The notes beneath the pieces are model-generated. The model had not been told where the DNA came from and made no database searches. It saw nothing but the letters and a program-made list of their open reading frames with translations. This document shows positions 23,551 to 35,083 of a stretch of 64,000 bases of DNA, piece by piece; the stretch's first letter is position 1, and each line of letters opens with the position of its first letter. Origin of the DNA: Aristolochia californica (taxonomy: Eukaryota; Streptophyta; Magnoliopsida; Piperales; Aristolochiaceae); the NCBI GenBank assembly GCA_029961685.1, contig JARWKL010000008.1, positions 6,264,501-6,328,500 on the forward strand. Direction: 5' to 3'. Position numbers and translations under genes: made by a program.

Positions 23551-24480
23551 TGCTAAACTATACTCCACTCTTAACAGTTTTGAAAAGATCTATGATATTT
23601 TTTAGGAGATGTGTTCTGAATTTATGGAAAAGAGAAATACTTCATTGACTTATTATAATCCGAGTACATGAACCTCTATTTGTAATAAAGGAAGGTAGTA
23701 GAATCCAATTACAATATGTCTCAATTACACCCAAATTCTAACACTTAAGGATAAACCTTAGCATAATTAAATAACTCAATATAAATAGAAGACAAACATA
23801 ACTCAAATTATAACTCTTCTATGACGTGACCATAAGATAAAGATGCCAGCTCGTGGTTATCTTTGTGAGTCCTTCTTGATCTTCCAACCAACTTGTGGTT
23901 ATCTTTGTCAGTCCTTGATCTTCCAACCAGCTTGTGGTTATCTTTGTGTCCTTGATCTTCCAACTTATGTGATAAAGATGACAAATTGTGGTAATCATGG
24001 TGGGTCCTACTTCTTATGTGTTTGGGCCCATCTTGTGGGCCTTCCTTGGTCTTGTGGCCCATCTTATAATACTCTAAGATATGTGGGCCTTCCTTGGTCG
24101 TGTGGATTGGAGCCCATCTTCCAACAATGTGTATGAAAAAGCAAGATGACAAACTTCATGAGTATTTTGTTTGATTTAGAGAGCTTCTATAAGAATAGAA
24201 ATTTGCTCAGTCACACTCTCCTGATGTTGCCACTCAAGATACACAAAACAAAGCACTTACTCTAGCCATCTACCTTGCCAATTTGAAGCCCTACGACAAT
24301 GTTGCCAAATCATATGTACTTAATCTTCTGCTAAACCATCCTTTGATGATATTTGTGTATTCCAGCCATGGCACCAGATTCCTGACCTGATCAATTTGAA
24401 AGTGCTACTATGTTCTCAGAAGAGAGGGGAAGTGATTGCTATTGTGGAAGAGGTGGAAGAAGTGGTCGTGATTGAGGAAG
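23551..24480 (+). pseudogene. Copia gag fragment split by a solo LTR
   Basis: The segments 23551-23613 and 24127-24480 read in broken frames as the UBN2-type gag found in copies A and D: 'AKLYS', then 'LANLKPY' and 'PSFDDICV' equivalents. A glycine/arginine-rich segment follows at 24450. It has many stops. Its upstream part is missing where element P abuts it at 23550. Confidence 0.65.
23614..24126 (-). repeat. Solo LTR with perfect target duplication (atgtg)
   Basis: A 513-bp LTR of the family seen at 44031-44388, flanked by atgtg at 23609-23613 and 24127-24131. The minus strand starts TGTTGGAAGATGGG. The other end has mutated (TTCTGAATTT on plus). It contains a 3-copy motif around 23850-23960 ('cttgtggttatctttg'). 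Confidence 0.9.
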
Positions 24481-24484
24481 GATA

Positions 24485-25330
24485 GGAGGAGATTCTACAA
24501 TCAAAATATGTTCATCTTAAATTCATCTTATTGGGGTATCTATAAACTGATTCTAGAGTCTTTCACTCTAGTAGTTCATTCATTGGTCACTTCGAGCATG
24601 TTCCAAATTTCTTTGGCAATTTTGTATGTTGAGAACCTATTGAATTCATTTGGACCTAACGCACATAACAATAGGTAAATTGCCTTAGAGTTTGTTATGA
24701 GTTGCACTTTATCTTCCCATGTGAGCACATTAAATTCTTATGTAACGAGGTGACTATCTTCAAGTTTTTTTTTTGGATCAAATGTGCCATTGTTGCTCAC
24801 AAGCCAAATTTCCAATCAATGGATTGGAGGAAGAAATCTGTTCTTCCCTTTCAGTATCCATAATCCCCTTCATTGAATAATGGGGGACAGTTGATTGATT
24901 GTCATTTTGGAAACAACACTTTGTCTTGTGAAGCAATGAAATCAAGTAAGATTTTAATTTAGAAAATGCAAAGTCCACTTTTGATACAAATTTTTGGCCC
25001 TAGTGGCCTCTCAAGAGGGCACACACTGCAAATAACTCAAAGATGTTTTATTATCAATGTTCCCCTAGTAATATTCCCCATCTAAAAACCTTTCCATGGG
25101 AAATTCCATTAATTTGCTTTATTCGCTGGAATTTACACAAAAGAGATGTTGGCTCTCTTTTAAACCACATGTATTGACTACACGATTACACTAATATCCC
25201 CTAAGATTTTCATCTGAATTTTATCTCTAGCAAACTCTTCTATCTATAATTAAGGTCCTAAATCAATCTATGAATTGAAATGTAAAAATATAGAAGATGA
25301 AAAGTTTACACCCTTGTAAGTGGTGGAAAG
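24485..25330 (-). mobile_element. SIRE-like copia fragment: gag start and LTR edge
   Basis: On the minus strand 24485-24740 reads 'NSKAIYLLLCALGPNEFNR' and 'AKEIWNMLEVTNE', a UBN2 gag motif of the SIRE/Tork type and distinct from gag of A-D. To its right, 25020-25160 resembles in inverse orientation the LTR-associated blocks at 28520-28700 and 54480-54620 ('aggggaacattgat', 'cacatg.tttaaagagag'). It is broken and 5'-truncated. Confidence 0.6.
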
Positions 25331-25401
25331 ATAGTCTTCTCCTTTATAAAGTCCAAGTCTCCAATTTCAAAGCATGAATGAAGATCATTTTGGTTCATGA
25401 T

Positions 25402-26042
25402 TGTTACAATGTGGGGCCCACTATGGTACTGGAGCTTGTGGGACCCACGGTGAGGACGTAGGTCATCAAGAAGAATCCTAGAGGACTTGGGACACCAAGA
25501 AGAGTCCTCTCCCAATGCAAGCACGAGTTAAGGAATCAAGAATCACAAGCTGAATTGATTTAGAAGACTTGAAGATCAAGTGGGATCCACAAAGATCTCA
25601 CGAGCTGACACTCTTATCAAGGTGCATTGGAGGATCATGAGGGGCCATCAAGGATAAGGCCACGAGCTGGCTTATCCCTTATATTTACGTGGATAATAAA
25701 GAACTTCTAGTTCTACTCCAATTAGTCTTCTAGGAGTTCTAGTTTGAATAGACTTACTTATATTGAAGAGTTAAAGTTAGAATGTAATTAGGATTGAATG
25801 ACAAGTTGTATAAGGACTCTACCTCCTCCTCTACTATAAATAGAGGGGTTGTAATTCAGAATTATTCAAGTCACACATTCAATCCCGAGGTGGTTCTCTC
25901 TCTCCCTCTCCTTACTTGGTGCAACCCACTCTTCTCCTTTTATTTTTTTCTCTTCTCTACCGAGAGCTTTCCTCCCTTTTTCTCATTTTACTTTCTTCTT
26001 TCTCTTGTTCGTGATGATGGAAAATGGATCCTAAATTCAACA
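25402..26042 (+). repeat. Solo LTR of the copia A/D family with perfect target duplication
   Basis: A 641-bp LTR runs TGTTACAATGTGG... to ...TTCAACA, flanked by atgat at 25397-25401 and 26043-26047. No primer-binding site or polypurine tract adjoins it, so it arose by LTR-LTR recombination. Confidence 0.93.
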
Positions 26043-26338
26043 ATGATAGAATGTGATGCAAGGACAAATTTTGATGAAATGAGATTTTTCTCAGTCTCTA
26101 GCTCTTTTTCTCTCAAAATTGACTTTGAAGTCGATTTCAAAGGAAATATGTCCTTGATCTACTAGAGGAGACAAGAATGATGGCGTGTGGATTAGAAAAA
26201 ACCCTTATGGATTCTAATAAAAAATTATTTGCAGGCACTAGACAATATGTGGATATCAAAAAAAAATCAAAGACTTCTAGGGAAACTCATTTATCTCTAA
26301 GTAACACGACCAAATATATCATATACAGTAAGTATGGT

Positions 26339-26772
26339 TGTGATGGTCCTGGGTTAAGTACATATGCCTTCCGCTCCTAATAGGCCGGTCTTTTGGGTAG
26401 TATTGGCTAGGTACTTAACATTTGGTATCAGAGCTAACGCTACGTCGCGGGTTCGATTCTCGTGTGCTACAAGCGGCGTGTGGAGGTGTATAGCCCTGGG
26501 CAAAGGGGGCGACCTAGCGGAAGGGGCGACTAGAGTGTGTTCTCGCACCATGGGCCATCACTATAAGCAGAAGGGGCGACCTGAGTGTGTTCCCACACCT
26601 TAGGGCCGTCGCTAGAGTGGGCTGTCGTCAGAAGTTGGCCGTCTCTAGTGTAGGCTGCCGTGGGCGTCGACCTTGCGACAATGTGTGTGATGTTATGGTC
26701 CTGGGTTAAGTACCTCTGCCTTCTGCTCCTAACAGGCCGGTCTTTTCGGTAGTATTGGCTAGGTGCTTAACA
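26339..26772 (+). mobile_element. TRIM (miniature LTR retrotransposon), copy 1
   Basis: The two 82-bp direct LTRs, 26339-26420 and 26691-26772, run TGT.ATGGTCCTGGG to GCTAGGT.CTTAACA. A primer-binding site TGGTATCAGAGC (26423-26434) follows the first. The target duplication is atggt at 26334-26338 and 26773-26777. The interior (270 bp, GC-rich) has no coding capacity. It contains GTTCGATTC at 26451-26459, matching the pol III B-box consensus. It moved with proteins supplied by other elements. Confidence 0.93.
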
Positions 26773-27385
26773 ATGGTGAGTCAATACATGCACAAACCAC
26801 AACTTACTCACTAGAAAACACTAGAGAAAATATTACGATATTTGAAAGGAGTTCCAAGAAAAGGGTTTCTCCATAAGAACCATGGTAACTTCAACATAGA
26901 AGGCCTCTCAGATGCAGACTGGGCTGGATCCCCGGATGACAAAAAATCTACTTCAGGATATTGTACAATGGTTGGAGGAAACTTGGTTACATGGAGAAGC
27001 AAGAAACAAAATGTAGTTACAAGGTCTAGTACAAAAGCAGAATACAAGGTCATGGTACACATAGTTAGTGAGCTTCTATGGATCAAATCCCTTATCACTG
27101 AAGTGGGATTCTATAAAGAAGCCCCTATGGATCTACATTGCAATAAAAAGGCGGTAATACATATCACCTCAAATCCGGTCTTCCATGAGAGAACAAAGCA
27201 CATTGAAGTAGACTGCCATTTCATACGAGAGAAATTCCAAGCCGGTATATTATCTCTCAAACATATCTCCTCACAAGGGCAAGTTGTAGACATTCTCACC
27301 AAACTAGTCCCTCATAAGATCTTGTCCACCATTTTCAGCAAGTTATGTATTTATGATATTTTTTCTCCCCTAGTTTGAGGGGGAG

Positions 27386-27821
27386 TGTTACAAGGTGGGA
27401 CCCACCATGATCACACGATCTGGTGGGACCTACCATGATCACGTGAGTTGGTATACTGAGTCATCATGTGATTTGGCATCCTTATCACATGAGTTAGAAG
27501 ATTTGGCAATCTTCCTTGATTAATGTAATCGATTTATTTTCTCTTGATTTATGTAGATTTGGATAATCATGATTGATATAATTAGGGATATTAGGGATCC
27601 TATCTTATCTCTAAATATGTAATGAAAATAGTATAAATAGGGGTTTTGGTTGAAGGGTTCAATGAAGTTCTCCACTTCTCAACTCGTGAAGAATCTCTCT
27701 CTAACCTAAACTCTTTTTCTCCCTTTTCTCTTCTCTCGTCTCTATCCGAGCTCTCTCTCTCTCTCTCTCTCTAGCCTAAACTCTTTTTCTCCCTTTTCTC
27801 TTCTCTCGTCTCTATCCGAGC

Positions 27822-27862
<41 letters not shown>

Positions 27863-27926
27863 GCTCTTTTTCTTCTCCCTCTCTCATCTTGCTTGAGGTT
27901 TCAACCACGGGGTCCTAAATTCAACA
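27386..27926 (+). repeat. 3' LTR of copia B
   Basis: A 541-bp LTR in which a ~70-bp segment beginning 'cctaaactctttttctccc' is tandemly duplicated (about 27703-27845), with CT dinucleotide runs between the copies. Confidence 0.9.
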
Positions 27927-28506
27927 AGATGTAGCCAATAATCAAGAATTCCACATGTTGTGGTAATCAAGTTTTATGAGGCTATAATATCCAAGGGGAA
28001 GACAAGAAGAGAGCAAGATGAAGACTACAAGCTAGATGTGAACAAGAAGAAGATGAATAAAATTAAGGAACCAAAATTTCTTTTTCAAGCTCACAATTTT
28101 CTTGACCAAGATTATTTGCAAAGTGAAGTTGCAAACACCAACTTGAGGGGGAGTATTATGATACACCCACATGTATTGGAGTGGCATGGCCTGTAAATAA
28201 CGAGAACATTCATAGAGATGACATATAATTTTAATTATTAAAGATGGTGTATGTCATCTTATGTCTTTTTTCTTTTGAAGCATGTAGCTCTAATGACATT
28301 GTAGTCATTGTAAACACCTTCACAATACTATAAATATAACATCAAGGTATGGGGTATAAAATTCAAGCCTCGTCATCTTGGATCAAATTCATCCTTACAC
28401 CACTCTTTCGTTTCCTCTTCTTTCTATCCCTTGGTTTCTTCTCTCCTCTCTCCCAAGACCTAGAGTTTCGCTCTTTTCTCGTTCCCTTGACATCTCTTGT
28501 GCTTAT
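27927..28506 (+). mobile_element. 3' end of an unassigned LTR retrotransposon
   Basis: A polypurine tract CTTGAGGGGGAG (28142-28153) precedes a probable LTR 28154-28506 with a TATA-like segment near 28330. The preceding 27927-28141 has a 78-codon open frame without recognisable domains. The LTR resembles no other LTR in the window. The end point is uncertain. Confidence 0.5.
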
Positions 28507-28509
28507 ATG

Positions 28510-28800
28510 TTGGCCCTAAAAATTAACATAAAAAACATGTATTGAGCTACACATGGCTTAAAGAGAGCTGGAATCTCTCTGTGTAAATTTATGCTATTAG
28601 AGCTTTGAAATAGTAGAATTTCCCAAGCAAGGGTTGTTGGGTGGTGAATACCATTAGGGGAACATTGATAGCAAAAATTCTCCTTGTGTTGTGTGTGCGA
28701 ATGTTTATTTTTCATTCAAATTACGAATTTGCATGATATTTTATTTACACGCCCTACATAGCTTATAATTTAAAATACTCAATTCAGCCCCATCTTAAGA
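28510..28800 (+). repeat. Partial SIRE-like LTR at the 5' side of J
   Basis: This shares 'gagctacacatgg.ttaaagagagct', 'gtggtgaatacca' and 'aggggaacattgat' blocks with 54480-54620. It is the 3' part of an LTR. The region 28800-29100, where gag should be, has no clear coding match. Confidence 0.55.
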
Positions 28801-29100
28801 TGCCATCTGGGTCAACTATTTAATCCCATTCCTCACATTCAATGCCACTATTGCAATGAGATGGCTCATTATGCCAACATTAGCCAAATTAAGAATGCAA
28901 ATGGCATCAAATAATGTTGGGTACCCAAAACAATTGGAAGGGTTGTGGTAACCCAAGTTTAGCTACCCAAATCACCTAGTGCTTCAAACGTTATCCCGAA
29001 GGGACCCAACTTAAAATGGATCTCTATGGGAGAAATCACTTGTGATGTAGATTTGTCTCCAAGCCAAAGAACAAAAAAATGTTTGGATTTTTTATATAGG

Positions 29101-29926
29101 TCGCTTGAGACACATGATCGGTGATAAGTCGAAGTTCATAAAACTCAAATTTAAAGACAATGGTCTTGTAACATTTGGAGACAATAGAAAAGGTATCATA
29201 GAAGGAATTGGTAAAATCGGTACATCTACCTCTTTCAGATCCTATTTTTATTATGTCGAAGGGTTGATGCATGATTTACTTAGCATTATTAATTTTTTGA
29301 AAAAGGTAACAACGTTTCATTTGAAAAGGACAAATGCTTAGAAAAGAACAAAAAAGATGAACTAGTTCTAGAGGGACATAGAAATAGAAACTCCATGTTG
29401 TGAACATAGTTCATTTACCCTCAACTAGTGGCAACTGTTTGGGTGCAAAAATTGATGAATCTTGGTTATGGCATAAGAGACTAGGACTTATTGGAATAGA
29501 ATCCTCGAATAAACTAGAAAAGAAAAACCTAGTGAGACGACTACTAGATCAAAAAATATTAAGAGATACACCATGTGATCTTTCCCAATTTGGAAAGTAA
29601 CAAAAAAATTCTTTCAAATCAAAGATTATAGTTTCAACTTCTCGACCTCTTCAACCAATCAACAATGACTTAGTTGGACCTACTCAAACCATAACCCAAA
29701 ATGGAAAGTGTGTCACCTTAGTGGTGGTATATGACTACTCTAGGTTCACATGGATAGATTTCCTAGCTCATAATTCTGGCAATTGAAAAACTATGTGAAA
29801 AAGTTCAAAAGGAGCAAGGCTATAACATTGTCAAAATTAGGAGTGACAATGGAGGAGGATTTGAAATTTCACTCTTCAAGGAATATTCCACAAATCATGG
29901 TATAGACCATACATTCTCAATCCCAA
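29101..29926 (+). pseudogene. J protease end, GAG-pre-integrase and integrase start
   Basis: The first piece (29105-29341) reads 'RHMIGDKSKFIKLKFKDNG' and 'VTFGDNRKGIIEGIGKIG', the region just after a copia protease active site, which is itself corrupted. 'LWHKRLG' (29468-29491) is the GAG-pre-integrase His motif. 'NDLVGPTQT' and 'VVVYDYSRFTW' (29660-29760) begin the integrase core with its first Asp; 'RSDNGGGFE' (29845-29870) holds the second. Frameshifts separate the parts. Confidence 0.78.
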
Positions 29927-31616
29927 AAGTTATTGGTCTTTTTTTTTGGAAACTCCTCTGGTCATCTTTTCTACTAAATGCTCAATCAATCCATATTAGG
30001 ATAAATAATTGGAAACAATGGATTTCTAGAACTTTACTGGAGTTTTTATTTGCGGCAATTATCTCTCTTGGAAAATAATATTCTTGTTGATTTTTTTTGG
30101 CATTCTTGATCCTTGCTGCAATCTCATATTTCTTCCATTGACGGGAGTTTATCTTCGGTCGAAAAGTTTCCTTCCCTCGCTGCTGCTTCTTTGGGATCTC
30201 TAGTTCAGTTGCTGCTAGTTTCTGAAATTCATCTCTTCACTAACGTTTTCCTTCTCTGGATCGTCTCTTTTCTGGCATTGGATCGGATTGGTCTTCCTAG
30301 AGTTTCGTTACTGCGTAGTTGTCCATTCCGAGTTCCCACTGACTGGTTATTGAGCTGGTTCTAATCCTACTCTGTTCAAAAAGCGCTGCGGGGAAGACAA
30401 AGACACTGTTCAGCTCGTTTAATCTACCAAGTGACCATATTGGTGAACGTCTATGTAATTTATCGAGTCAACCTCACTATGACTTGGCTATATTAGACTA
30501 ATACCTGACTCGGTTTGATTGGGTCGCTTGCCTCAGTTTGACTCAGTCCATTGGCTCTGGCCTGATTATTATCTTGAATTTTTTGGCAGCTTATTACTCG
30601 GTTCCTTATTCAAGGATAGACTCTCTGCAGATTATTTTATGTGTCCTTATTAAGGACTTTCATTATTTGATACGTATTATTTGGGCATTAGCCCATATCC
30701 ACTATTGCTTTTGTGTTTCTTTGATTGGGACATTATTATGGAAGGACTCCTCGGTTGCTAATTGTTGTCAACATTGGTTATTCTAATGAATAAAATAATG
30801 TATATGGTGGCCCCATCATATTATTTTCCATGATTCCCCATTACTTTCTTATTAATTATTAAAATCACTTCTAAGCAATGCTATAGACCCACTACATAAA
30901 AAGTATAGGAGTGTGCCCATCATCTAGTGTGTGTCAAGTCTATTATTCAACCAAGAGCTGTTTTTTGGGCAATCCTTAGAAAGGGAGTAGTCTCTTTGTT
31001 GTTCCCTATAGTTGGGCTACTTTTTTGCCTTTGAAATTGAGTGAAGAGTATTTTAGACTATGAGCATTTTGACTGGAGCATGGAGCTTTGTCAAATGGCT
31101 AGAAATCAGTTTTCTTCTCTCACTATTATATTATGTAAGCTTGGTCTCTTGGTAAAGAACAAAGAGATCACCAGTTTGATCAGGAGTGTTGGAAGATATG
31201 ATGTAATTTAGATGAACTACCATTTTATATGGAAAAATCTTATCCACCATTTGCAGCAGGCTGGGTGTTTATGATATTTTCTCACCCCCAACTAAAGGGG
31301 GAGTGTTAGAGGATGGGCTCAAGCACACACAACCAAGGGGAAGACCCATACATCCAAGAGAGGTGGCATGATGGTAAATAAGAAGTAAATTCATAAAGAT
31401 GATAATGATGTAATTAGTTTAAGTTTCTTGTCTCTTCTTAACTTTTCTAGGGTGAAGGGCATAATTATAATATTGTACCTTTATCATTTATAAATAGAGC
31501 TTCAGAGGGAGCATTTGGACACAAGTCCATAACCTCATTCTTCCTCATGTTTTCTCTCCAACATGCCTTCTCTCCTTTTATCCATGAACTAATCTATGGA
31601 GTCCTAAAAATCAACA
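29927..31616 (+). mobile_element. 5'-truncated non-autonomous LTR element K inserted in J integrase
   Basis: The only LTR is 31304-31616, preceded by polypurine tract AAAGGGGGAG and a 'catttgcagcaggctggg' block shared with F and H. The body (30120-30780) resembles the Pro/Ser-rich bodies of F, G and H ('gactcggtt', 'gattattat'). There is no 5' LTR. A 9-bp match aaactcctc occurs at both junctions (29950-29958 and 31616-31624). It carries no recognisable protein. Confidence 0.6.
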
Positions 31617-31858
31617 AACTCCTCAACAAAATGGTGTTGTTGAGAGAAGAAATAGAACCTTAATTGAGATCACTAGAGTTATGTTAAATGCATACAGCAT
31701 GCCACATAAATTTTGGGTCGAAGCAACAAATACTACTTGCTATATCATAAACTGAATACCTATAAGGCCCCTTCTCAACAAAACTCCTTATGAGTTATAT
31801 ATGGGCACACTTCCCAATGTTACCTACTTTACAACTTTAGATGTAAAGTGTTCATATT
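31617..31858 (+). pseudogene. J integrase C-terminal part
   Basis: This reads 'PQQNGVVERRNRTLIE', retaining the catalytic Glu, then 'YELYMGTLPNVTYF'. There is one stop near 31756. The frame is cut at 31858 by element H. Confidence 0.85.
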
Positions 31859-31963
31859 TGTTGATTTTCAGGACTCCATGGATTTAGCTCATGGAGAAAA
31901 AGATAAAGACACTCATTGGGAGAAAACATGAGGAAGAAGAGGTTATGGACTTGATGATTCTAA

Positions 31964-32562
31964 TGTTATGGACTCAATAACACTGAGTCATCTACTTTAT
32001 TTTATTATTTATGTTGCTTTTAATTTTGAATTTTATTGATTTGTAATAAGATTTAAAGGTAGGGGTAGAATTGGGTTTTATAACCCTAACCTATGTTGAT
32101 GTTAATTACCCTATTTAAAGGGTAAGGATGGAGAAATAAAGCAATTTCAGAATTAGCATAAACTAGGTTCCTTCTAGGCTCCCTATTCTAGGGTTCTTGG
32201 CGTGAACTCTCTTGGAGGTTTGCTGCATCCATTGGGGAGTCTTTGAAGAGATCTTGGAAGGAAAAGGAAGAGGAATTACCTTTCTCTTCCGAGCTGCAAG
32301 AGAAGATCATCTCTTTCACGAAAATTCCAGAAAGGGAGAAGGGTTGGCGTGAGCTAACCAGGAAGGAGGACAAATTCTGGTTGTTGAATTGGAGTTGACG
32401 TCAAGAGGTAATTCTTAATCTTGTTCCAAGTATTGAAGAATAGAATTCTGTTTCTTTTTACGTAAGGTACCAGTATTGCATGGTAGAGGAAACCCTACCT
32501 TGACATGCTGGATTCATCTATACCTCGCTGAGTTACTAGATCCATGGCTAGGGACCATAACA
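31964..32562 (+). repeat. 5' LTR of gypsy-like I
   Basis: A 599-bp LTR. A 'ccctatttaaagggtaa' TATA-like segment lies near 32110. Confidence 0.93.
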
Positions 32563-32579
32563 ACTTGGTATCAGAGCAG

Positions 32580-33975
32580 GGTAACCCGGCAGAGAGAAGC
32601 ACCAACAAATACTTTGAATTGCTTGAAAGAAAATTTGATACAGTCCTAGAGAGGTTCTCCAAAATTGATATCGATTTGGAGACTTTGAAGGGAAAGATGG
32701 ATAGCATGGAGACTTGTCTGACTACTGGCAAGAAATTTGCTGCATTGGAGGAGAAGTTCATTCTCAGTTTGGAAAGTTTGAAAGGAAGGATGGATAGCAT
32801 GGAGACTGGTCTGAGCACTAGCAAGAACCCAATTCTGGGGGACCATTCGCAGATCAGAGGGGGAGATGAGTTTACTAGACACACGAGTTTCTTGGGTCAA
32901 CAAGGACCCTTCATTCCAGGGCGACACCTCAACCAAGGGGGAGGCATTGTACCTCTCATTCGAGATCAGAGAGGAGGGGACCATTCGTATAACAGAGGGG
33001 GAGATGAATTTCCTAGGCACACGAGTTTCTCGGGACAACAAGGACCCCTCATTTCGGGGGGACACTTCTACCAGGGGGGAGGCACTGTTCCGAGGTATAC
33101 TAAAATGGAATTCCCTACTTATAATGGGTCAGAAGACCCTTTGATATGGCCGTATTGATGCGAAAAAATTTTAGCCATCAGCGAGTCCCGACCTATGACC
33201 GAGTCAACGTGGCTGTTTTTCACTTACTAGGGGAAGCACAACTTTGGTACCAGCTAATTGAGGTTGATAGCGATGTGGTAGATTGGGATGAATTTAAGCG
33301 ACTGTGCTCTCTTCGTTTTGGTCCTCCAGCTTACAACAACCCTCTGGGAGATTTGGTTTTGTTATGCCAAACTGGGGCCGTGGAGCAATATAAAAAACTG
33401 TTCCAGGAAAAATTGGCACGAGCCAGTAGTATGGTACAAGTGGATCAACAAGTTGCGCTGTTTACAGCAGGACTGACTGAGGCGTTAAAGCTTGAGGTGG
33501 AGTTCTATGCACCTGTTGACTTATCCAGCGCTATGAATATAGCTTGTGCTTTAGAACTGTGACAGAAGGCACAACGCAGACTATAGGCAAGGGGAGCGCA
33601 TTCCTCCGAGAAACAACCCGGGTATTACTTTGATAGGGGATCCGAGATCTAGTCATCCTACACCTCCTTATATAAAAAAATTGACAAGTGCTGAAATGGC
33701 GGAACGGCAGGCTAAAAATTTGTGTTACAACTGTGATGAACCATATCGGGTTGGGCATCAGTGCAAAAGATTGTTTTTGATCGATAAGGTTGAAGATGAG
33801 GATATCGAGGTGACAGAGGATATGATAGAGGAAGAACCACCGGACATCTCCCTGCATGCCATTACTGGGCAGCAATCGACCACAATAACGCAGCATGGGA
33901 GCAGCTCGACAACTTTCACCAGGTCTACCTAGCTTCCAAGCTTGAGGACAAGCTTGATCTCCAAGGGGGGGCAGA
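32580..33975 (+). pseudogene. Ty3/gypsy gag with repeat region and CCHC knuckle
   Basis: The first frame (32544-33158, 204 aa) has a coiled-coil-like start ('YFELLERKFDTVLERFSKI'), an internal duplication of 'LKG(K/R)MDSMET', and a Gly/Arg-rich repeat in which 'HTSF.GQQGP' occurs twice. After a frameshift, 33146-33562 is a retrotransposon-gag core ('VFHLLGEAQLWYQ'). After another stop, 33630-33932 has 'CYNCDEPYRVGHQC', a CX2CX4-5HX4C-like knuckle, and an acidic tail. Confidence 0.88.
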
Positions 33976-34748
33976 TGTTATGGACTCAATAACACTGAGT
34001 CATCTACTTTACTTTTATTATTTATGTTGCTTTTAATTTCAAATTTTATTGATTTGTAATAAGACTTAAAGGTAGGGGTAGAATTGGGTCTTATAACCCT
34101 AACCTATGTTGATGTTAATTACCCTATTTAAAGGGTAAGGATGGAGAAATAAAGCAAGTTCGGAATTATCATAAACTGGGGTAATTTAGGTTCCTTCTAG
34201 GCTCCCTATTCAAGGTTTCTTGGCATGAACTCTCTTAGGGTTTGCTGCATCCATTGGGGAGTCTTTGAGGAGATCTTGGAAGGAAAAGGAAGAGGAATTA
34301 CCTTTCTCTTCTGAGCTGCAAGAGAAGATCATCTCTTTCAAGAAAATTTCAGAAAGGGAGAAGGGTTGGCGTGAGCTAACCAGGAAGGAGGACGAATTCT
34401 AGTTGCTCGATTGGTGTTGATGTCAAGAGGTAATTCTTAAACTTGTTCCAAGTATTGAAGATTAGAATTCTGTTTCTTTTTACGTAAGGTACCAGTATTG
34501 CATGGTAGAGGAAACCCTACCTTGACGTGAGTCATAAGAAAGGAGGTTCCACGTTGAGGCATCAAGGAGCTCCATTGATTCTCTGGTTTCATCCATAATT
34601 AGGAAAAGGAAACTCCTTTTCAAGGGAAATGAATTCAGCAAAGAGAACAGGTTTTTCTTGGATCATTACAATCAGTCAAACCCTCTTAACGTGTTGGATT
34701 CATCTATACCTCGCTGAGTTACTAGATCCATGGCTAGGGACCATAACA
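33976..34748 (+). repeat. 3' LTR of gypsy-like I
   Basis: 773 bp, that is 174 bp longer than the 5' LTR. Most of the excess is a block at about 34527-34693 absent from the 5' LTR, bounded by short 'acgtg' repeats. Confidence 0.92.
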
Positions 34749-35083
34749 TCTAACCCTTCCCCTGAAGTTCAACTTATAGATTAATCAAACTATATTATTA
34801 CAATAATACCCCTGAACTTAGGGTATAGGGTTTAGGGTTTTAACCCTGGAACTTTAACCTAATTCCATCAACGTCGTCTCTATGAGATGACTATTTATTT
34901 ACCATCCTACCATTATTGTATGGGCCCATGGGCCTTCTCATTGATCTATGGGTCATGAACCCGTTTTCCACATCTCTTGGATGTATGGGCCTTCCTTGGT
35001 CTTATGGGCTTTTACCCATCTTCTAAAACACTTGGACTTGTGAGCCTTCGTTGGATGTGTGGGCTTGGACCCATCTTCCAATA

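Larger units (their letters stand above)
26143..27926 (+). mobile_element. 5'-truncated copia element B (RT end, RNase H, 3' LTR)
   Basis: It reads from the end of reverse transcriptase (26143-26338) into RNase H (26842-27378), which is open for 178 codons with 'DADWAGSPDDKKSTSGYC' and 'VFHERTKHIEVDCHFI'. A polypurine tract TTTGAGGGGGAG and an LTR (27386-27926) follow. A TRIM is inserted at 26339-26772. The catalytic Asp of the RNase H start and the 'STKAEYK' stretch are visible. All of gag, protease, integrase and most of reverse transcriptase are missing. Confidence 0.88.
31964..34748 (+). mobile_element. Gag-only Ty3/gypsy-like element I
   Basis: The LTRs are 31964-32562 and 33976-34748 (TGTTATGGAC...CCATAACA), with a primer-binding site TGGTATCAGAGC at 32567-32578 and a polypurine tract CCAAGGGGGGGCAGA before the 3' LTR. 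The target duplication tctaa is at 31959-31963 and 34749-34753. The interior is only 1.4 kb: gag with zinc knuckle, then a few codons like the end of a gypsy pol ('ASKLEDKLDLQGG'). The whole of protease to integrase is missing. It sits inside the 3' LTR of H. Confidence 0.93.

Noticed and set aside
23808..24152. 114-codon minus ORF with HKDNHKLVGRSR repeats
   Set aside because: Lies wholly in a solo LTR and reflects a short repeated motif ('cttgtggttatctttg'), not a gene.
26339..26772. tRNA gene suggested by GGTTCGATTC
   Set aside because: No cloverleaf, acceptor stem or full A box; the motif lies in a TRIM interior downstream of the primer-binding site.
32495..33065. Minus-strand ORFs of 129 and 139 codons
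   Set aside because: Shadows of the gypsy gag on the plus strand, which has the zinc knuckle and gag core.
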